From NCBI RefSeq assembly GCF_000384295.1, contig NZ_KB913037.1:6821533-6885532 (forward strand): DNA of 64,000 nt. The letters run 5' to 3'. Positions 1 through 7,210 of this stretch are shown piece after piece. Origin of the DNA: Amycolatopsis balhimycina FH 1894 (GTDB lineage Bacteria > Actinomycetota > Actinomycetes > Mycobacteriales > Pseudonocardiaceae). Every line of letters begins with the position of its first letter. The first letter of the stretch is position 1. The notes under the pieces were generated by a model. That model saw nothing but the letters and a program-made list of their open reading frames with translations. It ran no database searches and was not told where the DNA came from. A program made the position numbers and the translations under genes.

Positions 1-2897
1 AGGGTCAGCGGTTCCTTCGGCGGAGCCGACAGCTCGTGCCAGATCGCCAGCGCCCGCTCGGAATAGTCGCGGGACCGCTCGGGCTGCGAGAGGGCCCGGT
101 GCAGCTCGCCGAGCAGCTGGGACACCTCCGCCTCCGACCGCCGGTCGCCGTTGCGGCGGTGCACCGACAGGGAGTTGACCAGCAGCAGCTGCGCGTGCGC
201 GAAGTCGCCGCTGTGCAGGCACAGCTCGCCGAGGTTCTGGTTGGCGTAACCGACGCAGTGGTCGTCGCCCAGCTCGGTGAAGATCGCGATCGACCGGTCG
301 ACGTGCTCGCGCGCCGCGGCCAGGTTGCCCTGGTGCTGGTGCAGCAGCGCCAGCCGCTTGAACGCGTGCGCCTCGCGGTGCCGGTCGCCGATCTCCGCCG
401 ACAGCTCCAGCGCGTCGGTGAACCAGCGCTTCGCCGCCGCGTAGCAGCCGCGTGACATCCAGACCGCGCCGGCGCCGATGCGCGCCACCGCTTCGCCGTG
501 CTGGTCGCCGGCTTCGTCGAACAGCTTCAGTGCCTCGTGGCAGTGGTCGAGCGCCAGGTCGTCCTCGCCGTCGATGCGCAGGATCGTGGCGAGGCCGGTG
601 AGCGCGATGGCGACGCCCTGGACGTCGCCGACGCGCTCGAACAACGCCTTCGACTCCTCGAACGCCACCCGGGACTCGGCGTAGTCGTCCTGGTAGAGCA
701 GGTACTGGCCGACGTTGCGCTGCACGATCGCCTCGGCACGCAGCGAGCCGGTCCGGCGGGCCGCGGCGAGCGCGATGGTGTGCGTGCTGTGCCAGTCGTC
801 CTGGTGCCCGCGAAGGTCGAAGTACGGCGTCAGCGCCGACGCCAGCTGCCAGGCCAGGTCGTCGAAGCCGTGCTCGGCGGCGAGCGAAACCGCCGCGACG
901 CTGGTGTGCCGCTCGGCCGCGAACCACGCGGCCGGGTCGTCGGGCAGCACGTCGGCGGGGACCGCCGGGCGCGGCAGCTCGTCGTCGCGGTACATCCCGA
1001 AGAAGTGCAGGGGCATCCGGCGCGCGGCTTCGAGCGCCAGCGCCAGGTAGCCCTCCAGCACCCGCCGCAGGCCGGCGCGCGTCTTCGCCGCGTCACTCCG
1101 CTCCGCGAGCTCGACCGCGTACACGCGCAGCAGATCGTGGAGGCGGTAACGCGGCTGCCCGGCCGAGTCGGAGCCGACGAGCTCGACGAGATGACCGTCG
1201 ACCAGCACGTCGAGCACCTCGTCGGCGTCGCGGCGGCCCAGCACGGAAGCGACCGCCCACGCCGGGAACTGGACCGGTCCGAGCAGCCCGAGCCCGCGGA
1301 ACGCGGTGGCCGCCGACATCGGCAGCAGGTCGTAGGACAGCGTCACGCTCGCCCGGACGGCGAGGTCGCCGACGCGCAGCTCGTCGAGCCGGCGGCGTTC
1401 GTCGTGCAGCCGGCCGGCCAGCAGCCGCAGCGTCCAGCCCGGCCGGTTCGTCAGCTTCGCGCCGGCCACCCGGATCGCCAGCGGCAGGTGCCCGCACTGG
1501 CGCAGGATCGCCGCGGCGCTCTCCGGCTCGGCGGCCACCCGATCGGCACCGACGATGCCCTCCAGCAGCCGCGCGGCCTCGACCTCCGGCAGCAGGTCGA
1601 CGTCGACCGGCGTCGCCCCGGCGAGCCCGGGCAGCCGGATGCGGCTGGTCAGCAGGACCGCGCAGGCACCGGCGCCGGGCAGCAGCGGCCGCACCTGGGC
1701 GGCGCTGCCGGCGTCGTCGAGCACGACGCACATCCGCCGTCCGGCCAGCCGCGACCGCAGCAGCGCCGACCGCTCGGCGAGCTCCCGCGGCAGGCCGGCG
1801 TCGGGGACACCCAGCGCGTGCAGCAGCTCGGCCAGCACGCCCATCGGCGCCCGCGGCGACGACGAGGTGCCGGCCAGGTCGACGTGCAGCTGGCCGTCGG
1901 GGAAGTCGTCGCGGACCGCGTGCGCGACCCGGATGGCGATCGCGGACTTGCCGACGCCGGGAGCGCCCGAAAGCACGATGACGGCGGGCGTCCCCGAGTT
2001 CGCGCGTTCCCGCATCAGGCCGACGACCTCGCCGATCACGTCGTCGCGGCCGGTGAAGTCCGGCAGGTCGAGGGGCAGCTGGCAGACCGCGACTTCGGCG
2101 GGGCGCGGGGCGAGGACGCTCTCCGGCACCAGCGTCGCGCGCAGCTCGCGCAGCCGGGCACCCGGTTCGGCGTCGAGCTCTTCGCGAAGGACCCGCTCGG
2201 CCGACTCGTACGCCTCGATGGCGTCCGTGGTCCGGCCGGCGGCACGCAGCGCGACGATCAGCTGCGCCCACAGCTCCTCGCGCAGCGGGTGTTCGGTGAC
2301 CAGCCCGCGCAGCTCGGCGACGGCCTCGCCGCACCGGCCGAGGCCGATGCGTGCCTTCAGGCGTTGTTCCTGCACGGAAAGCCGGAGTTCGGCGAGCCGG
2401 GCGACGGTCGCGCCCCAGCTGTGGTCGTGCGGCAGCCCTTCGAGGACTTCGCCGCGCCACAGCGCGTCGGCCCGGTCGAGGAGTTTGAGTGCGCCCTCGG
2501 CTTCGCCGCCGTCGAGTACTTCCTGCGCTTCACCGGCCAAGGCGGTGAAGGCGAGGTGGTCCAGTTCTTCCGGCGCCGCGGTGAGCAGGTAGCCGGAGGC
2601 CCGGCTGCTGATCCGCTCGCCCAGCGCGGGGTCGATCTCGGCGAACCGTCTCCGCAGCGAATGGACGTACGTGCGGATGTTCGCCGCGGCCGACCGCGGC
2701 GCCGCCTGTGGCCACAGCACTTCCACCAGCACGTCGGTCGACACGACGACGTTCGGCTGCAACGCCAGCGCGGCCAGCAGCAGCCGGGGCTTCGGACCGC
2801 CGAGCGCGATCACCTGCCCGGCGGCCGTGACCTCCAGCGGTCCGAGCACGCGGATGGTCAGCGAGGTGGTCTCAACCTGCCCGAAGAGTTCCCCCAT
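1..2897 (-). CDS. AfsR/SARP-type regulator (BTAD, NB-ARC, TPR), 3' end beyond left edge
   Basis: Cytoplasmic transcriptional regulator of the AfsR/DnrI/RedD family. Reading from an ATG at 2895-2897, the N-terminus is an OmpR-like winged helix (LTIRVLGPLEV, then WPQAAPRSAAANIRTYVHSL) over about residues 8-95. A BTAD helical domain runs to about residue 245. An NB-ARC ATPase follows, with P-loop GAPGVGKS near residue 312 and a VVLDD Walker B. The C-terminal third is TPR-like. About 965 residues are visible and the stop lies outside the window, in line with large AfsR proteins of about 1000 residues. There is no SD before the ATG. A TAGCAT box (2905-2910) lies 7 nt before it, so the mRNA may be leaderless. 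Target genes are unknown. Confidence 0.9.
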   Translation of the reverse strand, partial: MGELFGQVETTSLTIRVLGPLEVTAAGQVIALGGPKPRLLLAALALQPNVVVSTDVLVEVLWPQAAPRSAAANIRTYVHSLRRRFAEIDPALGERISSRASGYLLTAAPEELDHLAFTALAGEAQEVLDGGEAEGALKLLDRADALWRGEVLEGLPHDHSWGATVARLAELRLSVQEQRLKARIGLGRCGEAVAELRGLVTEHPLREELWAQLIVALRAAGRTTDAIEAYESAERVLREELDAEPGARLRELRATLVPESVLAPRPAEVAVCQLPLDLPDFTGRDDVIGEVVGLMRERANSGTPAVIVLSGAPGVGKSAIAIRVAHAVRDDFPDGQLHVDLAGTSSSPRAPMGVLAELLHALGVPDAGLPRELAERSALLRSRLAGRRMCVVLDDAGSAAQVRPLLPGAGACAVLLTSRIRLPGLAGATPVDVDLLPEVEAARLLEGIVGADRVAAEPESAAAILRQCGHLPLAIRVAGAKLTNRPGWTLRLLAGRLHDERRRLDELRVGDLAVRASVTLSYDLLPMSAATAFRGLGLLGPVQFPAWAVASVLGRRDADEVLDVLVDGHLVELVGSDSAGQPRYRLHDLLRVYAVELAERSDAAKTRAGLRRVLEGYLALALEAARRMPLHFFGMYRDDELPRPAVPADVLPDDPAAWFAAERHTSVAAVSLAAEHGFDDLAWQLASALTPYFDLRGHQDDWHSTHTIALAAARRTGSLRAEAIVQRNVGQYLLYQDDYAESRVAFEESKALFERVGDVQGVAIALTGLATILRIDGEDDLALDHCHEALKLFDEAGDQHGEAVARIGAGAVWMSRGCYAAAKRWFTDALELSAEIGDRHREAHAFKRLALLHQHQGNLAAAREHVDRSIAIFTELGDDHCVGYANQNLGELCLHSGDFAHAQLLLVNSLSVHRRNGDRRSEAEVSQLLGELHRALSQPERSRDYSERALAIWHELSAPPKEPLT

Positions 2898-2954
2898 ACA
2901 GCGGATGCTAGGGCCGCTCGGACCTGACGGGATAGATCCATTCGGAGTGTCTAG

Positions 2955-2968
2955 GCGCACACGTGCGC
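2955..2968. promoter_or_regulatory. Palindrome in SARP/tetR divergent promoter region
   Basis: GCGCAC and GTGCGC arms separated by AC lie between the divergent SARP and TetR genes. It could be an operator for either regulator. Nothing beyond symmetry and position supports this. Confidence 0.3.
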
Positions 2969-3054
2969 TGCGGCGCGGCGCCGTCGGCTACTCAGGGCAA
3001 GCGGCTAAGCGTGGCTGACGGCCGGTCCGAGGGCTGGGCGCTACGCTGCGTGAC

Positions 3055-3681
3055 GTGACCGATGAACTGGGCCTGCGGGAGCGCAAGAAGCTCCGCACGC
3101 GGGCGGCGATCTCGACGGCGGCGATCGAACTCTTCCTCGAGCGCGGGTTCGACGCCGTCGGGGTCGCCGAAGTGGCGCGGGTGGCCGAAGTGTCCAAGCG
3201 GACGCTCTTCGCCTACTTCCCGACCAAGGAGGACCTGGTGCTGCACCGGTTCGCCGACCACGAGACCGACGCGGCCGACGTCGTCCGCGCCCGGCGTCCC
3301 GGGCAGGGGGCGCTGGCCGCGCTGCGGGAGGCGTTCCTGCGTGGTCTCGCCGAGCGTGAACCGGTGACCGGGCTGTGCGACGCCCCGGCCGTCCTCGCGG
3401 TGTTCCGGCTGGTCACCCGGACCCCGGCGCTGGCGGCGAGGCTGGCGGAGTTCACCTCCGCGGGCGAGTCGGCGCTGGCCGCCGCGCTCGCCGAGGCCGG
3501 GGTCGCCGAGCCGGACGCGGGTCTCGCGGCCGCGCAGATCGCCGCCGTCCGGCGGACGCTCGCCACGGCGAACATGGCGGCGGTCGCGGACGGCGTCCCG
3601 GCGCGGCAGCGGTTCTCCGGCGCCGTCGAGGCGGCCGAACGGGCGTTCACCCTGCTGTCGTCCGGCGTAGGGTTCGGCTGA
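3055..3681 (+). CDS. TetR family transcriptional regulator
   Basis: A 208-residue DNA-binding repressor. The N-terminal helix-turn-helix is clear (AAISTAAIELFLERGFDAVGV, then EVSKRTLFAYFPTKEDL, residues about 12-60). The C-terminal ligand-binding region is alanine-rich and not assignable. The start is a GTG at 3055. A TACGCT box (3042-3047) ends 7 nt upstream and there is no SD, which fits a leaderless transcript. It is divergent from the SARP gene and may control itself, the SARP gene, or both. Ligand and targets cannot be predicted. Confidence 0.9.
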   Translation: MTDELGLRERKKLRTRAAISTAAIELFLERGFDAVGVAEVARVAEVSKRTLFAYFPTKEDLVLHRFADHETDAADVVRARRPGQGALAALREAFLRGLAEREPVTGLCDAPAVLAVFRLVTRTPALAARLAEFTSAGESALAAALAEAGVAEPDAGLAAAQIAAVRRTLATANMAAVADGVPARQRFSGAVEAAERAFTLLSSGVGFG

Positions 3682-3751
3682 GGCGCGCCGATCATGCCGG
3701 ATTCCCGGCCGGACCATGAAAATCACACGGGAACCCCGGGCCCGGCGAAGG

Positions 3752-3880
3752 TAGACTGCCAAAATCCTGATAGGACACCCCGAGCCGGCGGGCTCGCGGT
3801 GCCCCGCCGGACCGCCGCCGCGGATCCAGCCACCCCCGAACACCGGGGGACCCGCGTCCGACTGGGGGTGGCGCGGGTCT
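3752..3880 (+). promoter_or_regulatory. Structured RNA-like element upstream of the GH28 gene (candidate riboswitch or ncRNA)
   Basis: A TAGACT box at 3752-3757 could start an RNA near 3764. The first hairpin is at 3776-3801: CACC/GGTG and CGAGCC/GGCTCG helices with a GGCG loop and one C-C mismatch. Then CCCCCG (3833-3838) can pair with CGGGGG (3844-3849), and GACCCGCG (3849-3856) with CGCGGGTC (3872-3879). In competition, GCCACCCCC (3829-3837) is a perfect 9-bp complement of GGGGGTGGC (3864-3872), most of which lies in the loop of the last hairpin. The two C-run pairings exclude each other, and the loop pairing would make a pseudoknot. Class unknown; the 332-bp gap between tetR and GH28 has no credible gene. 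Confidence 0.4.
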
Positions 3881-3927
3881 CCTGGGCTTTCGCGCGAAAA
3901 GCGTTTTCCTTTGTCACCGCGGCGATC

Positions 3928-3957
3928 TTGACAGTCCGCTCCGGACGCTCGTAATCT
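3928..3957 (+). promoter_or_regulatory. Promoter of the GH28 gene
   Basis: TTGACA (3928-3933) and TAATCT (3952-3957) are separated by 18 bp. The spacer holds a GTCCG-CTC-CGGAC palindrome that could be an operator. The predicted transcription start, about 3964, lies downstream of the GTG at 3960, so translation more likely begins at the GTG at 4014. Confidence 0.55.
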
Positions 3958-4013
3958 GAGTGCTCCGCCGTCATGCCGAGATTTTTCGATTCCATGACAA
4001 GGCGGTTGCAACG

Positions 4014-5501
4014 GTGCAAGCGAAATTCCTGCTGATCTCCTTCGCGGTGGCGGGGCTGGTGGTAACCGGCGCCGGGGTCGCCACCGCCGCGGCGCCCGGC
4101 GGCGTTTACGACGTCAAGGACTACGGCGCCAAGGGAAACGGGTCGGCCAACGATTCCTCCGCCATCGACAAGGCCGTCACGGCGGCCAACGCGGCGGGCG
4201 GCGGCACCGTCCGGTTCACCTCCGGCACCTACAAGTCGGCCAACACCGTCCACCTCAAGAGCAATGTGACGATCCAGCTCGACGCGGGCGCGACGATCAC
4301 CGGGTCGAGTGCGGACAGTTACGACAAACCCGAGTCGAACCAGTGGGACAACTATCAGGACTACGGCCACAGCCACTTCCACAACGCGATGTTCTCCGGC
4401 GACAAGCTGACGAACATCGGCTTCACCGGCGCCGGCACGATCGACGGCGGCGGCAACCTCATCACCGGCAACCCGAAGTCCGGCGAGGCCGACAAGATCC
4501 TGTCCCTCACCCGGTGTGACGGGCTGACGCTGTCCGGGATCAAGCTGCGCCGCGGCGGGCACTTCGCGGCGCTGATCAACGGCTGCACGAACGTCGTGTC
4601 GGACCACCTGACCATCGACACGGCGAGCGACCGCGACGGCTGGAACATCATCAGCACCACCAACGTCACGATCACGAACGCTTCGATCGCGGCGAACGAC
4701 GACGCACTGGTGTTCAAGAGCGACTACGCGCTCGGGGCGAAACTGCCGAACGGGAACGTCACGGTGAACAACGCGAAACTGTCGGCGAAGTGCTGCAACG
4801 CGCTGATGTTCGGCTCCGAGACGTGCGGTGACTTCACCGGCTACCAGTTCTCGGACATCACGATCACCGGCGCGCACAAATCGGGCATCGGGATCGTCTC
4901 GATGGACGGCGCGAAGATTTCCGACGTGCACTACCGCAACATCACCATGTCCGGCACGTATTCGCCGATCATGATGAAGATCGGCACGCGGAAACGCTGC
5001 GGGAACAGCCCCGGCGTCGGCTCGATCAGCGGCGTCACGTTCGACAACATCACGGGCACGCACACCGGCAGCAACTTCAGCCCCACGATCTGGGGCGCGG
5101 ACAGCGGCCACCGCGTCGCCGACGTCACGTTCACCGGCGTGCACCTGACGGTGCCCGGCGGCAACGGCACCATGGGCACCGGCGTGCCGAGCAACACCGC
5201 GACGGACTACAACCCGAAGAGCATCGGCACCCGCCCGTCGTACGGCTGGTACCTGCACTACGCGTCGGGCATCAAGTTCGTGGACAGCTCGGTGGAGTTC
5301 GGCAAGGACGACGGCCGTCCGGCGAGCATCGTCAACAACAGCTCCGACATCACGTTCGACCACTTCACGGCGGAGAAGGGCTCGAAGAGCCCGTTCGACA
5401 TCGGCTTCCAGTCGGTGACGGGCTACTGCGTCAAGAACTCGGCAACAACATCAGGCGGAACCCTCCGCATCACCACCTCGGACTCCACCTCAACCTGCTG
5501 A
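4014..5501 (+). CDS. Secreted GH28-family (polygalacturonase-like) pectinase
   Basis: Secreted right-handed beta-helix glycoside hydrolase, probably acting on galacturonan or rhamnogalacturonan. From the GTG at 4014 a Sec signal peptide runs to about ATAA (about 28 residues). It is followed by the GH28/pectate-lyase opening YDVKDYGAKGNG. Later come a DGWNI strand, ANDDALVFKS (the paired catalytic aspartates), HKSGIGIVSMDG in the GHG position, and MMKIGTRKRC in the RIK position. The last two differ from classical polygalacturonases, so the exact bond cleaved is uncertain. An in-frame GTG at 3960 would add 18 residues but falls before the predicted transcription start. It is convergent with the GH105 gene, with a terminator between them. 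Confidence 0.85.
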   Translation: MQAKFLLISFAVAGLVVTGAGVATAAAPGGVYDVKDYGAKGNGSANDSSAIDKAVTAANAAGGGTVRFTSGTYKSANTVHLKSNVTIQLDAGATITGSSADSYDKPESNQWDNYQDYGHSHFHNAMFSGDKLTNIGFTGAGTIDGGGNLITGNPKSGEADKILSLTRCDGLTLSGIKLRRGGHFAALINGCTNVVSDHLTIDTASDRDGWNIISTTNVTITNASIAANDDALVFKSDYALGAKLPNGNVTVNNAKLSAKCCNALMFGSETCGDFTGYQFSDITITGAHKSGIGIVSMDGAKISDVHYRNITMSGTYSPIMMKIGTRKRCGNSPGVGSISGVTFDNITGTHTGSNFSPTIWGADSGHRVADVTFTGVHLTVPGGNGTMGTGVPSNTATDYNPKSIGTRPSYGWYLHYASGIKFVDSSVEFGKDDGRPASIVNNSSDITFDHFTAEKGSKSPFDIGFQSVTGYCVKNSATTSGGTLRITTSDSTSTC

Positions 5502-5516
5502 GTTTCCCGTAACCAG

Positions 5517-5611
5517 CGTGATCAGAGCCGGAACTCGCGTGATCAGAGCCGTAACTCGCGAGTTCCGGCTTCAATCACGCGAGTTCCGGTCTCCATCACG
5601 CGAGATACGGG
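5517..5611. repeat. Cluster of 21-bp units, two direct and two inverted
   Basis: Units at 5517-5537 and 5538-5558 read CGTGATCAGAGCC, then G or T, then AACTCG. Units at 5559-5579 and 5580-5600 are the inverted form (CGAGTTCCGG, then CTTCA or TCTCC, then ATCACG). A partial unit follows at 5601-5611. They abut exactly, with no spacer. The same 21-bp period and ACTCG/CGTGAT junction recur in the array at 57018-57164. Confidence 0.75.
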
Positions 5612-5625
5612 TTTCCGCACGGACG

Positions 5626-5657
5626 AAGGGGCCCCGGCCGGTCGGCCGGGGCCCCTT
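5626..5657. terminator. Bidirectional hairpin terminator
   Basis: Perfect 14-bp stem (AAGGGGCCCCGGCC at 5626-5639, complement at 5644-5657) with a GGTC loop. It sits between the convergent GH28 and GH105 genes. There is no U-tract, as is usual in high-GC actinomycetes. Confidence 0.7.
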
Positions 5658-5674
5658 GTGCGGCGCGGGAGGGG

Positions 5675-6859
5675 TCAGTGCATGTACTGCTCGTTCATGA
5701 TGAGGAACGCGCCGAGGCCGTGGAAGTCGTTGGTCTTGCGGGCGCGGGCGTAGTAGTAGGACAGGTCGCCGACGTTGGTGCCTTCGCAGATGTCGGTGAT
5801 CTTCGTCAGGCCGTCCGAGTCGAGGGAGATCTTCTTCAGCACGCCGGCGTAGCCCTTGTCCGCCACTGCCTGGTAGGACGCCGGCAGGTAGCCGCGCTGG
5901 ACGCCGCGGGCCATCGTGAACGTGTACATCGACGACGCCGACGTCTCGAGCCAGTTCTTCGAGTCGCCGCCGCGGTCGACGACCTGGTACCAGCGGCCGG
6001 TCGAGGCGTCCTGGTACCGCTGGTAGCCCGCGGCCAGGAACTGGACGATCTCGATCAGCGCCGCCCGGCGCGGGTGGTTCGCCGGGAGCACCTCGAGGAT
6101 GTCGATGGTGGCCATGCCGAACCAGCCGATCGCGCGGGCCCAGTGGTACTTCGAGTGGTGCCCGGTCCCGGACGCCCACGACTCGGAGCCGTCCTCGTCG
6201 TAAGCGTGGTACAGCAGGCCCTTCGCCGGTTCGCGCAGGTGGCTGAAGTAGACGACGAGGTTCTTCGCGGACTCCTCGAAGCAGTACGCGCCGTCGTTGA
6301 ACGCGGCGCCGTAGAGCGCGAGGAACGGCTGGGCCATGTAGACGCCGTCGCCCCACAGCTGGCCGACCTTGCTGGTGGCGTGGAACATGCCGCCGTCGGA
6401 CGTCCTCGGGTAGGACGGGAACCGCTTGCGCAGCTGGTCGGCGGCCGTCTTGTACTTCTTGCGGCCGGTCTCCGCGTACAGCAGTGGCAGCATCTGGCAC
6501 GAACGCATCGAATCGAGGTTGGTGAAGCTGTTCGAGATGCCGCTGTCGGTGATGAACCGGTCGTACCACGCGATGATGTAGTCGAGGTACTTCTTCTCGC
6601 CGGTGCGCTTGTAGAACAGGTACTGGCCGTAGAGGTACAGCCCGAGGGTGTAGCCCCACCCGCCGATCTTGTCCGGCGTGTAGCGCTTCATCGTCGAGTC
6701 GATCACGGCGCGGGACCAGTCCGCCGGAGCCGTGCCACCGATCGGGGGAAGCCGGTCCGCCGCGCGCGCGAGGGGGCCTGCCGCGGCGAGGGCGCCCAGG
6801 GCGCCGAGGGTGCCGGCCAGGACCGCGCGCCGGGTCGGGCGAAGGGGGTGCTCGGACAT
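5675..6859 (-). CDS. GH105-like unsaturated rhamnogalacturonyl hydrolase, Tat-exported
   Basis: Glycoside hydrolase of the (alpha/alpha)6 barrel type that removes unsaturated uronic acid from pectin oligosaccharides released by lyases. The start at 6859 is preceded by an AAAGGGA SD. The N-terminus carries a twin-arginine-like signal (PTRRAVLAG, then an alanine-rich stretch to about residue 33). Family features are WGYTLGLYLYGQYLFYKRT, WGDGVYMAQPFLALYG and HHSKYHWARAIGWFGMA. Length is about 394 residues, near the family norm. A Tat signal on this otherwise mostly cytoplasmic family suggests extracellular activity. It faces the GH29 fucosidase across a regulator-rich 351-bp gap. Confidence 0.85.
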   Translation of the reverse strand: MSEHPLRPTRRAVLAGTLGALGALAAAGPLARAADRLPPIGGTAPADWSRAVIDSTMKRYTPDKIGGWGYTLGLYLYGQYLFYKRTGEKKYLDYIIAWYDRFITDSGISNSFTNLDSMRSCQMLPLLYAETGRKKYKTAADQLRKRFPSYPRTSDGGMFHATSKVGQLWGDGVYMAQPFLALYGAAFNDGAYCFEESAKNLVVYFSHLREPAKGLLYHAYDEDGSESWASGTGHHSKYHWARAIGWFGMATIDILEVLPANHPRRAALIEIVQFLAAGYQRYQDASTGRWYQVVDRGGDSKNWLETSASSMYTFTMARGVQRGYLPASYQAVADKGYAGVLKKISLDSDGLTKITDICEGTNVGDLSYYYARARKTNDFHGLGAFLIMNEQYMH

Positions 6860-6995
6860 CGTCGTCCCTTTCGTGCGCTGGCCCCGCGACGCGGGAGTGG
6901 GTGGCCGGGATGCCGATCCGCCGTCCGTCGGCATCCCGACCAGCTCTGGGGGGCGCGGCGTGCTACCCGTGTCGCCGGAGCGATGGTCTTGGAGC

Positions 6996-7007
6996 GAAAG
7001 CGCTCTC
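6996..7007. promoter_or_regulatory. LacI-family-like operator
   Basis: GAAAGCGCTCTC matches 11 of 12 positions of the LacI/GalR-type palindrome GAAAGCGCTTTC. It lies about 135 bp before the GH105 start and could serve a sugar-responsive LacI repressor encoded elsewhere. Confidence 0.4.
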
Positions 7008-7046
7008 TGGGGAGAACATCTACTCGCCCCGCCGACCCGCAGTCAA

Positions 7047-7063
7047 GAGAGATCGGATCTCTC
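7047..7063. promoter_or_regulatory. Palindromic operator GAGAGAT-CGG-ATCTCTC
   Basis: Perfect 7-bp arms with a 3-bp centre, inside the divergent GH105/GH29 intergenic region. Probable regulator site; family unknown. Confidence 0.4.
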
Positions 7064-7070
7064 GTCTCAT

Positions 7071-7081
7071 ATATCAGATAT
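7071..7081. promoter_or_regulatory. A/T-rich operator ATATC-A-GATAT
   Basis: Perfect 5-bp arms in the only A/T-rich patch of the divergent GH105/GH29 region. Short A/T palindromes of this shape are typical of GntR-family sites. It may also overlap a promoter -10 element. The rest of 6860-7210 shows no gene. Confidence 0.4.
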
Positions 7082-7210
7082 TTAACCCGAATGGCGGCCC
7101 CTTCGATGTACCGGCCAGCGAAACGCGGCGGAAAGGTCGGATCTAAGTCTTGACCGGGCCGCGACGGCAGGAGTACACCACCGAGTGGACCAGACCACTG
7201 GAGGTCGTTC

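Noticed and set aside
498..2927. An 809-codon open frame antisense to the SARP gene
   Set aside because: It is Gln/Arg/Gly-rich with no domain or start context, as expected from the high-GC third positions of the real gene on the other strand. Many similar long antisense frames (for example 27919-31176 and 48106-52044) are rejected for the same reason.
3764..3880. c-di-AMP (ydaO) riboswitch
   Set aside because: CGGGGGACCC and TGGGGGTGG resemble parts of it, but the conserved 3' CCGAACCCGTCAGCTAAC-like half is missing, so I call it only an unclassified structured element.
3960..4013. Upstream GTG start for the GH28 gene
   Set aside because: It precedes the predicted transcription start and would put 18 non-hydrophobic residues before the signal peptide.
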